From Candidatus Nanopelagicales bacterium (GTDB lineage Bacteria > Actinomycetota > Actinomycetes > S36-B12 > CAIYMF01), in NCBI GenBank assembly GCA_017848795.1, contig JAFIHG010000027.1, forward strand, positions 1-64,000: a stretch of 64,000 nt of DNA, read 5' to 3'. Both the position numbers and the translations under genes were made by a program. Numbering within the stretch: the first letter of the stretch is position 1; each line of letters opens with the position of its first letter. The notes under the pieces are model-generated. The model was not told where the DNA came from. It did not search any database and saw nothing but the letters and a program-made list of their open reading frames with translations. Below, piece by piece: positions 7,067 through 17,793 of the stretch.

Positions 7067-9238
7067 ATGAGTCGACTGCGCCGCGAAACCTCACCCATCG
7101 AGCCCGCCGAGCATGCCGACCACACGGAGCGACCCGAGCACACCGAGCCTGCCGCTTCCGCGACGTCGCCGCACGGCGATCATGGGGGACACGGCGATCA
7201 CGGTGGCCATGGTCATGGCGGTCACGGCGACCACGCCGCGTCCTTCCGCCGGCTGTTCTGGGTGATGCTGCTGCTCGCCGTGCCGGTCGTGGCGTTCTCC
7301 CCGATGTTCGCCTCGCTGCTCGGGTATTCACTGCCGGACACCGGCTGGACCACCTGGATCGCACCGATGCTCGGCACCGTCATGTACGGGTGGGGCGGAT
7401 GGCCGTTCCTGACCGGAGCGGCCGCAGAACTGCGTGCGCGCAAGCCCGCGATGATGCTGCTGATCGGCCTGGCCCTCACCGTCGCATTCGTAGCGTCGTG
7501 GGGCTCGAGCCTCGGCATCCTCGATCACCACCTGGACTTCTGGTGGGAGCTCGCACTGCTCATCGTGATCATGCTGCTCGGGCACTGGATGGAGATGCGA
7601 TCGCTCGCGCAGACCACCTCAGCGCTCGATTCCTTGGCGGCGCTGCTCCCCGACGAGGCGGAGCGGGTCGAGGGCGAGCAGGTGGTCCGCGTCGACCCCG
7701 CGGAGCTGCAGGTCGGCGATGTGGTGCTGGTCCGGCCGGGTGCCGCGGTACCAGCCGACGGCACCGTCGTCGAGGGGTCGGCGGCGATGGACGAGTCGAT
7801 GCTGACGGGGGAGTCGCGCACCGTACGGCGCGCGAGCGGAGAGCACGTGGTGGCTGGTACGGTCGCGACCGACTCCGGGCTGCGGGTCGAGGTGACTGCG
7901 ACCGGTGAGGACACCGCGCTCGCCGGGATCACGCGCCTCGTCGAGCAGGCGCAGAGCTCCACGTCACGGGCACAGCGCATCGCCGACACCGCAGCCGGAT
8001 GGTTGTTCTGGTTCGCCGTCGGTGCGGCGGCGCTCACGGCGGTCGTGTGGGGGGTGCTGCTCGGGCGCCCTGACGATGCCGTCACCCGGACCATCACCGT
8101 GCTGGTGATCGCCTGCCCGCACGCACTGGGCCTGGCCATCCCACTGGTCGTGTCCATCGCGACCGAGCGAGCCGCACGCGCCGGAGTGCTGGTCAAGGAC
8201 CGCTTGGCGCTGGAGAGCATGCGCACCGTCGACACCGTGCTGTTCGACAAGACTGGCACCCTCACCAAGGGCGAGCCCGCAGTCATCTCGGTGACCGCCG
8301 CGGACGGCACAGCGGTCACCGCCGCGGACGGTACGGACGGCAGAGCCGACGAGGTGCTCGCGCTGGCGGCGGCCGCCGAGGCGGACAGCGAGCACCCGCT
8401 GGCCCGCGCGATCCTACGAGCGGCGCGCGAGCAGGGCCTGCAGGTTCCGGCAGCGACGGACTTCCGCTCCGCACCCGCGGTGGGCGTGACGGCGGTGGTG
8501 GACGGGCGTGAGGTCCGGGTAGGAGGACCGCACCTGCTCGACGAGACCGGCCAGGAACGGTTGGCGCAGACGGAGGAGTGGGTGGCGGACGGTTCGACCG
8601 TCCTGCACGTGCAGCGCGACGGCGCGGTGGTCGGCGCACTCGCTCTCGCCGACGAAGTACGCCCGCAGTCGCGCGCCGCGGTCGACGAGTTGCACCGTCG
8701 GGGACTCGAGATCGTGATGGTGACCGGGGACGCGCAACAGGTGGCCGAATCGGTCGGCCGTTCGCTCGGCATCGACCGCGTCTACGCCGGGGTGCGGCCC
8801 GAGGACAAGGCCACGACCGTGCAGGAGTTGCAGCAGGAAGGCCGCAGGGTCGCCATGGTCGGCGACGGGGTGAACGACGCGCCAGCCCTGGCTCAGGCCG
8901 ACGTCGGGATCGCCATCGGGGCAGGCACCGACGTCGCGATCGCCTCCGCGGGCGTCGTGCTGGCGGGCGACGACCCGCGGGCGGTGACCTCGGTGATCGA
9001 GTTGTCGCGTGCGACGTACCGCAAGATGAAGCAGAACCTGTGGTGGGCGGGCGGCTACAACCTGGTAGCGGTGCCGCTCGCCGCCGGCGTGCTGGCACCC
9101 ATCGGATTCGTGTTGCCGATGTCGGTCGGTGCGATTCTGATGTCGCTGTCCACGATCGTCGTCGCGCTCAACGCCCAGCTGCTGCGCCGGCTCGACCTGC
9201 GCCCGGCCGACCCGGAGGACGCCACCTCATCGGCCTGA
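7067..9238 (+). CDS. copB: Heavy-metal P1B-type ATPase, CPH (CopB-like)
   Basis: A membrane ATPase exporting a soft metal, probably copper or silver. The 723-residue protein begins with a His-rich stretch (repeats of HGDHGG/HGHGG, about residues 35-57) in place of CxxC heavy-metal domains. The P1B core is complete: TGES actuator loop near residue 246, the intramembrane metal motif CPH (ACPHALG, about residue 348), the phosphorylation site DKTGTLT near residue 397, SEHPLARAI, and GDGVNDAPAL near residue 598. CPH rather than CPC marks the P1B-3/CopB subgroup. An ATACCCC/GGGGTAT operator precedes it, and a CsoR/CstR-family gene follows convergently, so metal or thiol-responsive derepression is likely. 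ATG 7067 is the only start that gives the His-rich N-terminus directly after the operator. Confidence 0.92.
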   Translation: MSRLRRETSPIEPAEHADHTERPEHTEPAASATSPHGDHGGHGDHGGHGHGGHGDHAASFRRLFWVMLLLAVPVVAFSPMFASLLGYSLPDTGWTTWIAPMLGTVMYGWGGWPFLTGAAAELRARKPAMMLLIGLALTVAFVASWGSSLGILDHHLDFWWELALLIVIMLLGHWMEMRSLAQTTSALDSLAALLPDEAERVEGEQVVRVDPAELQVGDVVLVRPGAAVPADGTVVEGSAAMDESMLTGESRTVRRASGEHVVAGTVATDSGLRVEVTATGEDTALAGITRLVEQAQSSTSRAQRIADTAAGWLFWFAVGAAALTAVVWGVLLGRPDDAVTRTITVLVIACPHALGLAIPLVVSIATERAARAGVLVKDRLALESMRTVDTVLFDKTGTLTKGEPAVISVTAADGTAVTAADGTDGRADEVLALAAAAEADSEHPLARAILRAAREQGLQVPAATDFRSAPAVGVTAVVDGREVRVGGPHLLDETGQERLAQTEEWVADGSTVLHVQRDGAVVGALALADEVRPQSRAAVDELHRRGLEIVMVTGDAQQVAESVGRSLGIDRVYAGVRPEDKATTVQELQQEGRRVAMVGDGVNDAPALAQADVGIAIGAGTDVAIASAGVVLAGDDPRAVTSVIELSRATYRKMKQNLWWAGGYNLVAVPLAAGVLAPIGFVLPMSVGAILMSLSTIVVALNAQLLRRLDLRPADPEDATSSA

Positions 9239-9262
9239 TCGCAGGTACGCGCGCCGGGGACG

Positions 9263-10136
<874 letters not shown>

Positions 10137-10220
10137 CGCCGAACTTTGCTTCCGCCCCTTGGGCGACGAGGCGATGCTCGGTCGCCGTCGAGCCGCGTCG
10201 AGTGGATCGGTTGCGCCCGA

Positions 10221-11339
10221 TCAGCGCGGGGTCGGGCGCGGCTGGGTGTCCGGGAGCAGCGGAACCGGTACGTCGACACCGCCCTCGCGGGTGAGACGGC
10301 TGCCCATCCGCACCAGGGACGGCTCGGGTACGAACCCGCCGGCCACCAGCGCCTCACCCATGGCGAAGCCGGGGCAGCGGGCCAGCAACTCCGGATCGGC
10401 GTAGCCGAACACCTCGCTGAGCTCGGCCAGATCGCGCGGTGAGCTCATCTTCATCAGCACCAGGTTGTCGCACTGCGACAGCACGTTCGGGTGGATCTTC
10501 GACGGACGCTGCGTGGACAGCAGCAACCACAGACCGTACTTGCGGCCTTCTGCGGCGATCTGCACGATCCGGTCGGTCAGGGCGCGGTCGAGCGGGTTCT
10601 GCGGCTCGGGGGAGCACAGGTTGTGCGCCTCGTCGATGACGATGAGCAGCGGTCGCCGCTGCTCGCGATCCGACCAGAGCTGGTCCAGGACGGCGAGCGC
10701 GGCGACACGCGCCTCTCGGTGGTGGTCGAACCCGCCGAGGTCCATCACCGTCATGCGGGGACGCTTGCGGACCACGTCCTCCGCCGCCTCCGCGCCACGT
10801 GCCCAGAGCTCCCATTCCAGGACACCGAGATTCTCGATGCGTCTGCCGAGCTCGCGCCGGCCCGGCTCGCTGCTGGCGGCCAGCGTCGGGAGCAGCATCG
10901 CCTCCGCGCCGAGCGGCGTGCCCTTCTCGAAGCGCAGGAGCACGTTGTACTCCTCGGGGTCGGCGAGCGGGTCGAGTTCGAGGACTGCCGCCTTGCTCCG
11001 CAGGTCGAGGTCCAGGAACCGGGTGCGCAAGCGCTGGCCCTCCGGCGCGGTGGAATGCAGGACGCGGATGTCCGCCGTGCGGATCGCGTCGGCCTCCGGG
11101 CCGGTGACCCCGTCGCGCAGCTCGGTGACGTGGACGAAGTCGGCGTTCGGGTCGAGCACGAGCATCGGCAACGCGGTACGCACGAGAAGCTGTTCGAGCA
11201 GCACACCGAGCGCGTACGTCTTGCCGGATCCGCTCTGGCCGCACCAGAAGGTGTGCCGGTTGAACTTCTCAGCGCGCAGCAGCGCCGGCTCCGCGTCGTC
11301 CCGCTGGCTCAGGATGCCGATGGGAAGGGCCGTGGACAT
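10221..11339 (-). CDS. HerA-like / DUF87 P-loop ATPase
   Basis: A 372-residue AAA-type ATPase of the HerA/FtsK superfamily (DUF87). Walker A is GQSGSGKTYALG (residues 34-45), Walker B LLIVIDEAHN near residue 235, and an arginine-containing sensor region LLLSTQRPSKIHPNVLSQCDN lies near 280. Members move or unwind DNA, or act as stand-alone ATPases of unknown role. No nuclease (NurA-like) neighbour is seen. The gene sits just downstream of the semialdehyde dehydrogenase gene but is transcribed toward the window's left after its own start, and it is not an obvious part of the phenol operon. Confidence 0.85.
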   Translation of the reverse strand: MSTALPIGILSQRDDAEPALLRAEKFNRHTFWCGQSGSGKTYALGVLLEQLLVRTALPMLVLDPNADFVHVTELRDGVTGPEADAIRTADIRVLHSTAPEGQRLRTRFLDLDLRSKAAVLELDPLADPEEYNVLLRFEKGTPLGAEAMLLPTLAASSEPGRRELGRRIENLGVLEWELWARGAEAAEDVVRKRPRMTVMDLGGFDHHREARVAALAVLDQLWSDREQRRPLLIVIDEAHNLCSPEPQNPLDRALTDRIVQIAAEGRKYGLWLLLSTQRPSKIHPNVLSQCDNLVLMKMSSPRDLAELSEVFGYADPELLARCPGFAMGEALVAGGFVPEPSLVRMGSRLTREGGVDVPVPLLPDTQPRPTPR

Positions 11340-11386
11340 GGCGGTGATCGTACGGCGGCCCGCCAGGGGCGACCCGGCCGGGCAGG

Positions 11387-12853
11387 TCAGCGCGGCTTGC
11401 GCTCGATCTGCATGACGGTCGCCTTCGGCTCGGTGAAGAACTCCCGGCTGAAGTTGCCGCCCTCCCGGCCGACTCCGGAGTCCCCGACCCCGCCGAACGG
11501 TGCGCGCAGGTCACGGATGAAGAAGCAGTTGACCCAGACGGTCCCGGCCCGGAGCCGGTCAGAGACCCGGTGTGCCCGGGAGAGGTTCTCGGTGAACAGC
11601 ATCGCGTTCAGGCCGTACCGGGTGTCGTTGGCGAGATGGACGACCTCGTCCTCGGTCTCGAAGCTGTTCACGACGCAGACCGGGCCGAAGATCTCCTGGC
11701 GGTACTGCTTGGCGTCCAGGGGCAGGTCGGTGAGGATCGTCGGGCGTACCAGCCAGCGGCCGTCCGGGTCGAGCCCGCCGGTGAGGATCTTTCCGCCGTC
11801 CTGCTCGACGCTGTCGATGTACGAGCGCACCTTGGTGAAGTGTTCCTCGGAGGCCAGGCACGAGAACTGGGTCGCCGGGTCGAAGGGGTCGCCGATCACG
11901 AGCGCCTCGGCAGCCTCGCGGAAGCGCGCCAGGAACTCGTCGTAGATCGCCGCCTGGACGAACAGCCGCGATCCGGCGAGGCAGATCTGTCCGGCGTTGC
12001 GGAAGATCGCTTCCACCGCCCAGTAGACCGCGTTGTCGAGGTCCGCGTCGTCGAACACGATGTTCGCGCCCTTGCCGCCGAGCTCCAGGCTCACCGGGAT
12101 GAGCTGCTGGGATGCGGACGACATGACGAGCTTGCCGGTGCCCGACTCACCCGTGAACGTCACGCGGTCCACCCGCGGGTCACCGGTCAGAGCCGCGCCG
12201 GCCGGTACGCCGTACCCGTTGAGGACGTTGATGACTCCGGCGGGCAGGCCGGCCTCGATAGCGAGCCGGCCGAGCTGGGTCACCGACGCGGGCGTGTCCT
12301 CGGCGGGCTTGATGACGCACGTGTTGCCCCATGCGATGGCAGGCGCGATCTTCCAGGTCGCCATCATCAGCGGGAAGTTCCACGGCGAGATGGCGCTCAC
12401 GACCCCGACCGGCGGGTAGCTCGTGTACGAGTGGTGCCCGCTGTCCATCGGCAGCACCTCGCCGACGTGGTCGCGTTGATGGTCGGCGAAGAACCGGAAG
12501 TTCCACACCGAGCGGGCGACATCATGCTTGGCCTGCGCGAGCGGCTTGCCCATGTCGGTGCTGTCGAGCCGCGCGAGAAGCTCGGCGTGCTGCTCCATCG
12601 CGTCGGCGAGGCGATGGATGTGGGCCGCCCGTTCGGCCCGCCCCATCCGCGGCCACGGCCCCTCGTCGAAGGCGCGGCGAGCGGCGGCGATGGCCCGGTC
12701 CGCGTCGGACGCCGAGCCTTCGGCGACCTCGGCCCACTGCTGCTGCGTCCAGGGGTTCACGGTGGCGAAGCGCCGCCCGTCGAGGGATTCGACCTCTTCG
12801 CCGTCGATCACGTGGCCGAAGAACTCCAAGCCCGCGTCCGCCGTGGTGCTCAT
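11387..12853 (-). CDS. dmpC: 2-hydroxymuconic semialdehyde dehydrogenase
   Basis: An NAD-dependent aldehyde dehydrogenase that oxidises the ring-cleavage product 2-hydroxymuconic semialdehyde to 4-oxalocrotonate. The 488-residue protein has the ALDH hallmarks: general base Glu257 in LELGGKGAN, nucleophile Cys291 in GQICLAGSR, and SPWNFPL near residue 156. It is the last gene of the lower meta operon, starting 16 bp after the tautomerase stop, with a GGAAGGAAA ribosome site. The pathway assignment rests on context, since ALDH sequence alone does not give the substrate, but the surrounding decarboxylase and tautomerase make this the clear candidate. Confidence 0.88.
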   Translation of the reverse strand: MSTTADAGLEFFGHVIDGEEVESLDGRRFATVNPWTQQQWAEVAEGSASDADRAIAAARRAFDEGPWPRMGRAERAAHIHRLADAMEQHAELLARLDSTDMGKPLAQAKHDVARSVWNFRFFADHQRDHVGEVLPMDSGHHSYTSYPPVGVVSAISPWNFPLMMATWKIAPAIAWGNTCVIKPAEDTPASVTQLGRLAIEAGLPAGVINVLNGYGVPAGAALTGDPRVDRVTFTGESGTGKLVMSSASQQLIPVSLELGGKGANIVFDDADLDNAVYWAVEAIFRNAGQICLAGSRLFVQAAIYDEFLARFREAAEALVIGDPFDPATQFSCLASEEHFTKVRSYIDSVEQDGGKILTGGLDPDGRWLVRPTILTDLPLDAKQYRQEIFGPVCVVNSFETEDEVVHLANDTRYGLNAMLFTENLSRAHRVSDRLRAGTVWVNCFFIRDLRAPFGGVGDSGVGREGGNFSREFFTEPKATVMQIERKPR

Positions 12854-12869
12854 GGGATTTCCTTCCCGG

Positions 12870-13070
12870 TCAGTCGTTTCGGGTACCGCGTTCGGCGATC
12901 GTGACGTCGCCGGCGGCGAAGTGGGTGGCAGGGACCTCGCGGACGATGACCCGGACGCTGGCCTTCGGCGCGTCGATCGAGCTGACGACCGCGTCGGTGA
13001 GCGCGCTGATCATGGTGCGCAGCTGCTCCGGTGTACGCCCGCTGGTGAGGGTGACCTCGACGAACGGCAT
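12870..13070 (-). CDS. dmpI: 4-oxalocrotonate tautomerase
   Basis: Isomerises the enol form of 4-oxalocrotonate to the keto form in the dehydrogenase branch of the meta pathway. The 66-residue protein starts MPFVEVTLTSGRTPEQ. Removal of Met exposes the catalytic Pro1, and the conserved arginine region (VRVIVREV) follows at residue 39. The ATG start shares one base with the stop of the decarboxylase gene (TGATG), implying translational coupling. Confidence 0.93.
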   Translation of the reverse strand: MPFVEVTLTSGRTPEQLRTMISALTDAVVSSIDAPKASVRVIVREVPATHFAAGDVTIAERGTRND

Positions 13071-13876
13071 CAGCTCGCGCCGTCCGCCGAGCCACCGGAG
13101 AGGAACACCGAGCCGAGGCTGGTGAAGTGGCAGGCAAGTGAGGCACCGGGAGGTGCGAAGACGGCGTCGGTCATGCCGCCGGTCAGCACGATCCAGCCGG
13201 CCTCGATGGCGTGCCCGCGGGTGGCGAGGTCGTTGGCGGCCAGGGCGAGTGCCTCTCCGGGGTGGCCCTGCACGGCGGCGCCGGTCGCCGAGTCGACGAC
13301 CGCGCCGTCGACCTCGACGAGGACCGCTTCCAGGCCCAGGTCCAACTCGGTCGGGTGCAGCCCGACCGGCCCCGTGACGAACGCACCGGAGGAGGCGTTG
13401 TCGGCGACGACGTCGCCGGCGGTGAACCGGAAGTTGCGGTACCGGCTGTCGATGACCTCCGCGCCGCCCCAGACCGTCTCGACGGCCGCCATCGCCTGCG
13501 CGCAGGTGACACCGGGCCCCTCGAGCCGCTCGCCCATGACGAACACGATCTCCGGCTCGACGCGGGGGTGGATCAGCCGCTGCTGCGGGATCGGATCCCC
13601 GGCGGGCAGCACCATCGCGTCGGTGAGCCAGGCGACGAACGGGGTGTCCACCCCCATGCGCTGCTGCTTGGCGCGGCTGGTCAGCCCGAGCTTGACCCCG
13701 ACCAGGTGCTCGCCGCGGTCGAGGCGGCGGCGCAGGTTGTGGTCCTGGATCGCGTACCCGGTGGCCAGGTCCAGCGCCGGCCACTCGTCGCTGAACGGCT
13801 CGCGTTCTCGACGCTCGGCCTCGCAGGCCAGCAGCTCGGCGGCCACCGACTCCACATTCCAGGTGATGGCGGTCAT
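13070..13876 (-). CDS. dmpH: 4-oxalocrotonate decarboxylase
   Basis: Metal-dependent enzyme that decarboxylates 2-oxo-3-hexenedioate to 2-hydroxypenta-2,4-dienoate, normally in complex with the hydratase. The 268-residue protein shares the fumarylacetoacetate-hydrolase-like fold with the hydratase gene of this operon. Visible motifs are KLGLTSRAKQQRMGV, the metal-site pair in VEPEIVFVMG and AEVIDSRYRNF. Assignment as decarboxylase rather than a second hydratase comes from its position directly before the tautomerase, as in dmpH-dmpI, and from its lower resemblance to the mhpD-type hydratase. Start and stop both overlap neighbours as TGATG. Confidence 0.85.
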   Translation of the reverse strand: MTAITWNVESVAAELLACEAERREREPFSDEWPALDLATGYAIQDHNLRRRLDRGEHLVGVKLGLTSRAKQQRMGVDTPFVAWLTDAMVLPAGDPIPQQRLIHPRVEPEIVFVMGERLEGPGVTCAQAMAAVETVWGGAEVIDSRYRNFRFTAGDVVADNASSGAFVTGPVGLHPTELDLGLEAVLVEVDGAVVDSATGAAVQGHPGEALALAANDLATRGHAIEAGWIVLTGGMTDAVFAPPGASLACHFTSLGSVFLSGGSADGAS

Positions 13877-15018
13877 CAGTGGGCTCCGGCGGTTTCGTAG
13901 AGGGCGTCGCTGGCGGCTCGTTCTTCGGCCAGGGCGAGGGCGATGTCGATGATCATGTCTTCCTGGCCGCCGACGTAGCCGTGTTCACCGACGCGTTGCA
14001 GGATGGCGTGGGCGGGCACGCCGTAGCGCTGGCTGGCGCGTTCGGCGTGCAGCAGGAAGCTGGAGTAGACCCCGGCGTAGCCCTGGGTGATCGAGGAGCG
14101 GTCGGTCCAGGGTAGGCGGGGGATGAAGGGGCGTACGACCTCTTCGGCGGCGGCCAGGACCGCGGGCACGTCGACGCCGGTGCGGATGCCCATGCGGTCG
14201 AAGGTGGCGGTCAGCACCTCGGTGGGGGAGTTGCCGGCCCCGGCCCCCAGGGCGCACAGGGCACCGTCGATCTGGGTGGCGCCGGCCTGGTAGGCCAGGA
14301 CCGAGTTGGCCACCCCGAGGGAGAGGTTCTGATGGCCGTGGAAGCCGACCTGGGCGGTGCCGGCGAACTCGTCGAGCAGAGCCTGGACGCGGGCTTGGGC
14401 GTCGGTGAGCACCAGCGCACCGGCGGAGTCGACGACGTAGACGCACTGCGCGCCGGCATCGACCATGATCCGGCCCTGCCGGGCCAGCTCGGCAGGGGAG
14501 GCGCGGTGGGAGAGCATGAGGAACCCGACGGTCTCCATGCCCAGGTCGCGGGCGGCGGCGAAGTGCTGCACGGACACGTCGGCCTCGGTGCAGTGGGTCG
14601 CGATGCGGGCGACCGTCGCGCCCCGCTCGTGCGCCTTGTTCAGGTCGTGGACGGTGCCCAGCCCGGGCAGCAGCAGCACCGCGATCTTGGCCTGGGTGGC
14701 CTCGTCGACCGCGGCGGAGATCAGGTCGAACTCGTCGACCTTGGAGAACCCGTAGTTGAACGAGGACCCGCCCAACCCGTCGCCGTGGGTGACCTCGATG
14801 ACCTCCACTCCCGCGCCATCCAGGGCGTGCACCACCGCGCGCACCTGCTCCTCGGTGAACTGGTGGCTCATCGCGTGCGACCCGTCGCGCAGTGTCGAGT
14901 CGGTGATCCGCAGATCCCGCCCCGCGCGGGCCGTGCCGTCCGCGGCGGGTGTGCCCTCCCGCAGCGACGCGTCGTTGTTGTTGCCGTTGGCGGTGTTGGC
15001 GGTGTTCGTGGTGGTCAT
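13876..15018 (-). CDS. dmpG: 4-hydroxy-2-oxovalerate aldolase
   Basis: A class II pyruvate aldolase cleaving 4-hydroxy-2-oxovalerate to pyruvate and acetaldehyde. It channels acetaldehyde to the partner dehydrogenase encoded just upstream. The 380-residue protein has [13 protein letters not shown] (Arg44-Asp45-His48 in the catalytic/Mn site), and [11 protein letters not shown] with the two metal His residues. The first ~33 residues (TTTNTANTANGNNN...) are low complexity and not part of the fold, so a later start is conceivable. But ATG 15018 overlaps the dehydrogenase stop as ATGA, which supports it. Confidence 0.93.
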   Translation of the reverse strand: MTTTNTANTANGNNNDASLREGTPAADGTARAGRDLRITDSTLRDGSHAMSHQFTEEQVRAVVHALDGAGVEVIEVTHGDGLGGSSFNYGFSKVDEFDLISAAVDEATQAKIAVLLLPGLGTVHDLNKAHERGATVARIATHCTEADVSVQHFAAARDLGMETVGFLMLSHRASPAELARQGRIMVDAGAQCVYVVDSAGALVLTDAQARVQALLDEFAGTAQVGFHGHQNLSLGVANSVLAYQAGATQIDGALCALGAGAGNSPTEVLTATFDRMGIRTGVDVPAVLAAAEEVVRPFIPRLPWTDRSSITQGYAGVYSSFLLHAERASQRYGVPAHAILQRVGEHGYVGGQEDMIIDIALALAEERAASDALYETAGAH

Positions 15019-15986
15019 GCGTTCGCTCCGATCGGGGCGGCGGGTTCGGCGACCCAGCCCGGGTCCTGCCCCAGCTTGTGGGCGACCAGCAGGTCCCCGA
15101 CCCGGGCCGCGGCCGCGGTGATGATGTCCAGGTTGCCGGCGTAGTCCGGCAGGTAGTCCCCGCGGCCCTTGACCTCGATCGGCACCGTCACCCGGGCCAT
15201 GCCGTGCCACAGCTCACGGGCGGTGTCGAACTGCGGCTCGGTCCGCAACCGGTAGCCCGGCACGTACTCCTGCACCCGGGCCACCATCGCGTGGATCGAT
15301 GCCAGTACGGCGTCCTGCACCGGACCGGGCTCTGCCGCCTCGGCCGGGATCGCGCAGAACACCGTGTTGCGCATCATCAGCGGCGGCTCGACCGGGTTCA
15401 AGATGATGATCGCCTTGCCGCGCCGTGCCCCGCCCACCACCTGCAACGCGGTGGCGGTCGTCTCGGTGAACTCGTCGATGTTCGCCCGCGTGCCCGGCCC
15501 GGCCGACCGGCTCGAGATCGAGGCGACGATCTCGGCGTACTCGACCGGCACCACCGAGGACACCGCATGCACGATCGGGGTCGTGGCCTGGCCTCCACAG
15601 GTGATCAGGTTCACGTTCGGCGCCGCGAGGTTGAACTCCAGGTTCACCGGCGGGCACACGAACGGCCCGACCGCCGCCGGGGTCAGATCGACCGCGATGA
15701 TCCCCGCTTCGGCGTACCGCGGAGCGTTCGCCGCATGCGCCCGCGCCGAGGTCGCCTCGAACACGATGTCGGGCAACACCGGCTGGGACAGCAGCCAGTC
15801 GACCCCCTCCGCCGACGCCTCCAGCCCCAACCGGGACGCCCGCGCCAACCCGTCACTGGCCGGGTCCACCCCGACCATGAACCGCGGCTCGATCAACTCA
15901 CTACGGCGCATCAGCTTGAACATCAGATCACTGCCGATGTTGCCCGACCCCACGATCGCCGCAACACCTCGACGCTGCTCGCTCAC
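15015..15986 (-). CDS. dmpF: Acetaldehyde dehydrogenase (acylating)
   Basis: Converts acetaldehyde plus CoA and NAD to acetyl-CoA, in a channelling complex with the aldolase. The 323-residue protein shows the Rossmann motif GSGNIGSD (13-20), nucleophile Cys130 in [11 protein letters not shown], and [17 protein letters not shown] 15986 is the start and overlaps the hydratase stop (GTGA), so the two genes are coupled; the end overlaps the aldolase start in the same way. Confidence 0.94.
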   Translation of the reverse strand: MSEQRRGVAAIVGSGNIGSDLMFKLMRRSELIEPRFMVGVDPASDGLARASRLGLEASAEGVDWLLSQPVLPDIVFEATSARAHAANAPRYAEAGIIAVDLTPAAVGPFVCPPVNLEFNLAAPNVNLITCGGQATTPIVHAVSSVVPVEYAEIVASISSRSAGPGTRANIDEFTETTATALQVVGGARRGKAIIILNPVEPPLMMRNTVFCAIPAEAAEPGPVQDAVLASIHAMVARVQEYVPGYRLRTEPQFDTARELWHGMARVTVPIEVKGRGDYLPDYAGNLDIITAAAARVGDLLVAHKLGQDPGWVAEPAAPIGANA

Positions 15987-16777
15987 GACCCCTCCTTGCC
16001 GAACACCGCGGTCACACTGCCCATACCGGCGAACCGCGCCGTCACGGTGTCGCCCGCCCCTACCGTGACCATCGGGGTCGCTGCCCCCGGAAGGATCACG
16101 TGCCCCGGTTCGAGCGTCACCCCGAGCGCACCGACCGTGTCGGCGAGCCATACCAACGAGTTCAGCGGCGACCCGAGCACCGCGCCACCGGCCCCGGTCG
16201 CCACCAACCGGCCGTTCTGGTGCAGCGTGCAACCGGTCAGCCGCAGGTCGATGTCCCCGATATGCGTCGGTGTACTGCCCAGCACGACCGCCCCGGAGGA
16301 GGCGTTGTCGGCGATCGTGTCGATGATCCCGATCCGCCAGTCCTCGATCCGGCTGTCGACGATCTCCAAGGCCGGCAGCACGTAGTCGACCGCGTCCAGC
16401 GCCTGCGCGACGGTGACGCCGGGGCCGCGCAACGGGCTGCGCAGCACGAACGCGATCTCCGGCTCGATCTTCGGCGCGATGAACCGGCCCGGCGGGATCG
16501 GCGCATGCTCGAGGTAGAAGAAGTCGTCGAGCAGGTGACCGTAGTCCGGCTGGTCCACCCCCAGCTGCGCCTGCACCCGCGCATTGGTCAGCCCCACCTT
16601 GTGGCCGCGCACCGTGCGCCCGCGGGCCTGCAACGCCTCGACCTGCAGCAGCTGGATCGCGTACGCGTCCTGCAGCGTGATGTCCTCGTACGTCTCCGAC
16701 AACGGCGCCACCGGCTTGCCCGACGCGTACGCCTCCAACAACCGGTGCGCCGCTTCGGCGCGGGTCAGCGGGTCCAC
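15983..16777 (-). CDS. dmpE: 2-hydroxypenta-2,4-dienoate hydratase
   Basis: First gene of the lower meta operon. It adds water to 2-hydroxypenta-2,4-dienoate, giving 4-hydroxy-2-oxovalerate. The 264-residue protein has [23 protein letters not shown], the metal-binding [10 protein letters not shown] (about residues 104-113) and ALEIVDSRI. It is a paralogue of the decarboxylase three genes downstream. It starts at GTG 16777. The upstream region carries a GTTCC-N7-GGAAC palindrome 80-96 bp before the start, a candidate IclR site. Confidence 0.92.
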   Translation of the reverse strand: MDPLTRAEAAHRLLEAYASGKPVAPLSETYEDITLQDAYAIQLLQVEALQARGRTVRGHKVGLTNARVQAQLGVDQPDYGHLLDDFFYLEHAPIPPGRFIAPKIEPEIAFVLRSPLRGPGVTVAQALDAVDYVLPALEIVDSRIEDWRIGIIDTIADNASSGAVVLGSTPTHIGDIDLRLTGCTLHQNGRLVATGAGGAVLGSPLNSLVWLADTVGALGVTLEPGHVILPGAATPMVTVGAGDTVTARFAGMGSVTAVFGKEGS

Positions 16778-16856
16778 CCGTCCTCCTCACTCCACCGGAC
16801 GCCGGTCGCGGCGGTGTCGTTCACGTTAGGTGTTGCCCTGCGCAGAGCAGCGCCGG

Positions 16857-16873
16857 GTTCCGAGCAGCGGAAC
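16857..16873. promoter_or_regulatory. Candidate IclR operator, lower meta operon
   Basis: GTTCC-GAGCAGC-GGAAC, followed by GGTCG. The same GTTCC-N7-GGAAC plus GGTCG occurs at 24073-24094, at nearly the same distance (about 80 bp) from the first gene of the upper operon. The IclR-family gene between the two operons is the natural ligand. The distance fits an activator site upstream of -35. Confidence 0.65.
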
Positions 16874-16910
16874 GGTCGTGGCCGTCCCCGGCCGGGTTCC
16901 GCGGGGAGGG

Positions 16911-17720
16911 TCAGAGCTGTTTGGAGATCCGGCGCGCGGCGCCGATCAGCAGCGGCACCAGGCGTTCGATCTCGGGCCGCACGTCCTGGCTCGGGCCGAA
17001 CACCGAGACCGCGGCGATCGCCGCGCCCCGCCCGTCGAGCACCGGTACCGCAACCGAGCTGACCCCGTCGAAGGACTCGTCGTGCGACTCGGCGTAGCCC
17101 TTGCGCCTCACGTGATCGATCGCCGTCCGCCAGTCGGCGGCGGAGCGCACGGTGCCGCTCGCGCGGGGAGGGAAGCCGGCGGCGAGCCGGGCCTCGGCAA
17201 GCGCCGGGTCGAATGCCGCAATCGCCTTGCCCGAGCTGGTGCAGTGCGCCGGGTATCGGTAGCCGGAGTGGCTGAGTACCGGGCTGCTGCGCGCGGTCAA
17301 CAGCCGCTCCACGAAGACGATGTCCGCTCCGTCGGCGACGGAGAAGTTCACCGTGAACCGGGTGGTGCGCCGCAAGTCCTGCAGGATCGGCATCGCAGCG
17401 TGCCGCAGCGTGTGCCGGGCGAGTGCGAGCTGACCGAGCTCGTACAGGTGAAGGCCGAGCCGGTACTGGCCGTTCTCCGGGTTCTGCGACACCATCCCCC
17501 GGCTGGCGAGCGTGGTGAGCAGCCGGTGCGCTGTGGACTTGGCGATGTCCAGGCGCCGCGCGATGTCCGAGACGCCGAGTTCGCCATCCACGGCGAAGCA
17601 CTCCAGGACGTCCAGGGCGGTCCCCACCGAGCGCAGCGCCTCGCTCTGCCGACCACCGCCGGCGGCACCTCGCCGCATCGGGGTGGTGGTCACCCAGGGT
17701 CCGTCCGTCGCGGAGACCAT
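16911..17720 (-). CDS. IclR-family transcriptional regulator
   Basis: A 269-residue regulator sitting between the upper (phenol hydroxylase) and lower (meta-cleavage) operons. The winged HTH spans about residues 29-90 (ALDVLECFAVDGELGVSDIARRLDIAKSTAHRLLTTLASRG), followed by the IclR effector domain, including the GKAIAAF and SVAVPVLDGRGAAIAAVSVFG motifs. IclR-type proteins such as PcaR/PobR control aromatic catabolism as activators or repressors. No DmpR/XylR-type sigma54 activator is encoded here, so this is the probable phenol-pathway switch. Residues 1-25 are poorly structured, and a later start such as the Met at 15 is possible. Confidence 0.88.
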   Translation of the reverse strand: MVSATDGPWVTTTPMRRGAAGGGRQSEALRSVGTALDVLECFAVDGELGVSDIARRLDIAKSTAHRLLTTLASRGMVSQNPENGQYRLGLHLYELGQLALARHTLRHAAMPILQDLRRTTRFTVNFSVADGADIVFVERLLTARSSPVLSHSGYRYPAHCTSSGKAIAAFDPALAEARLAAGFPPRASGTVRSAADWRTAIDHVRRKGYAESHDESFDGVSSVAVPVLDGRGAAIAAVSVFGPSQDVRPEIERLVPLLIGAARRISKQL

Positions 17721-17793
17721 GCCCCTCCCGCTCGTCGCCCGAGCTAGAAGGTATCCCGAAGCCGGTGCCGAAGGCCATGGTTCGCAGGTCTCG

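Noticed and set aside
13070-16777. The decarboxylase and hydratase considered as duplicated copies of one enzyme
   Set aside because: They are clear paralogues but differ throughout, and their order (hydratase first, decarboxylase before tautomerase) matches the two distinct roles in known meta operons.
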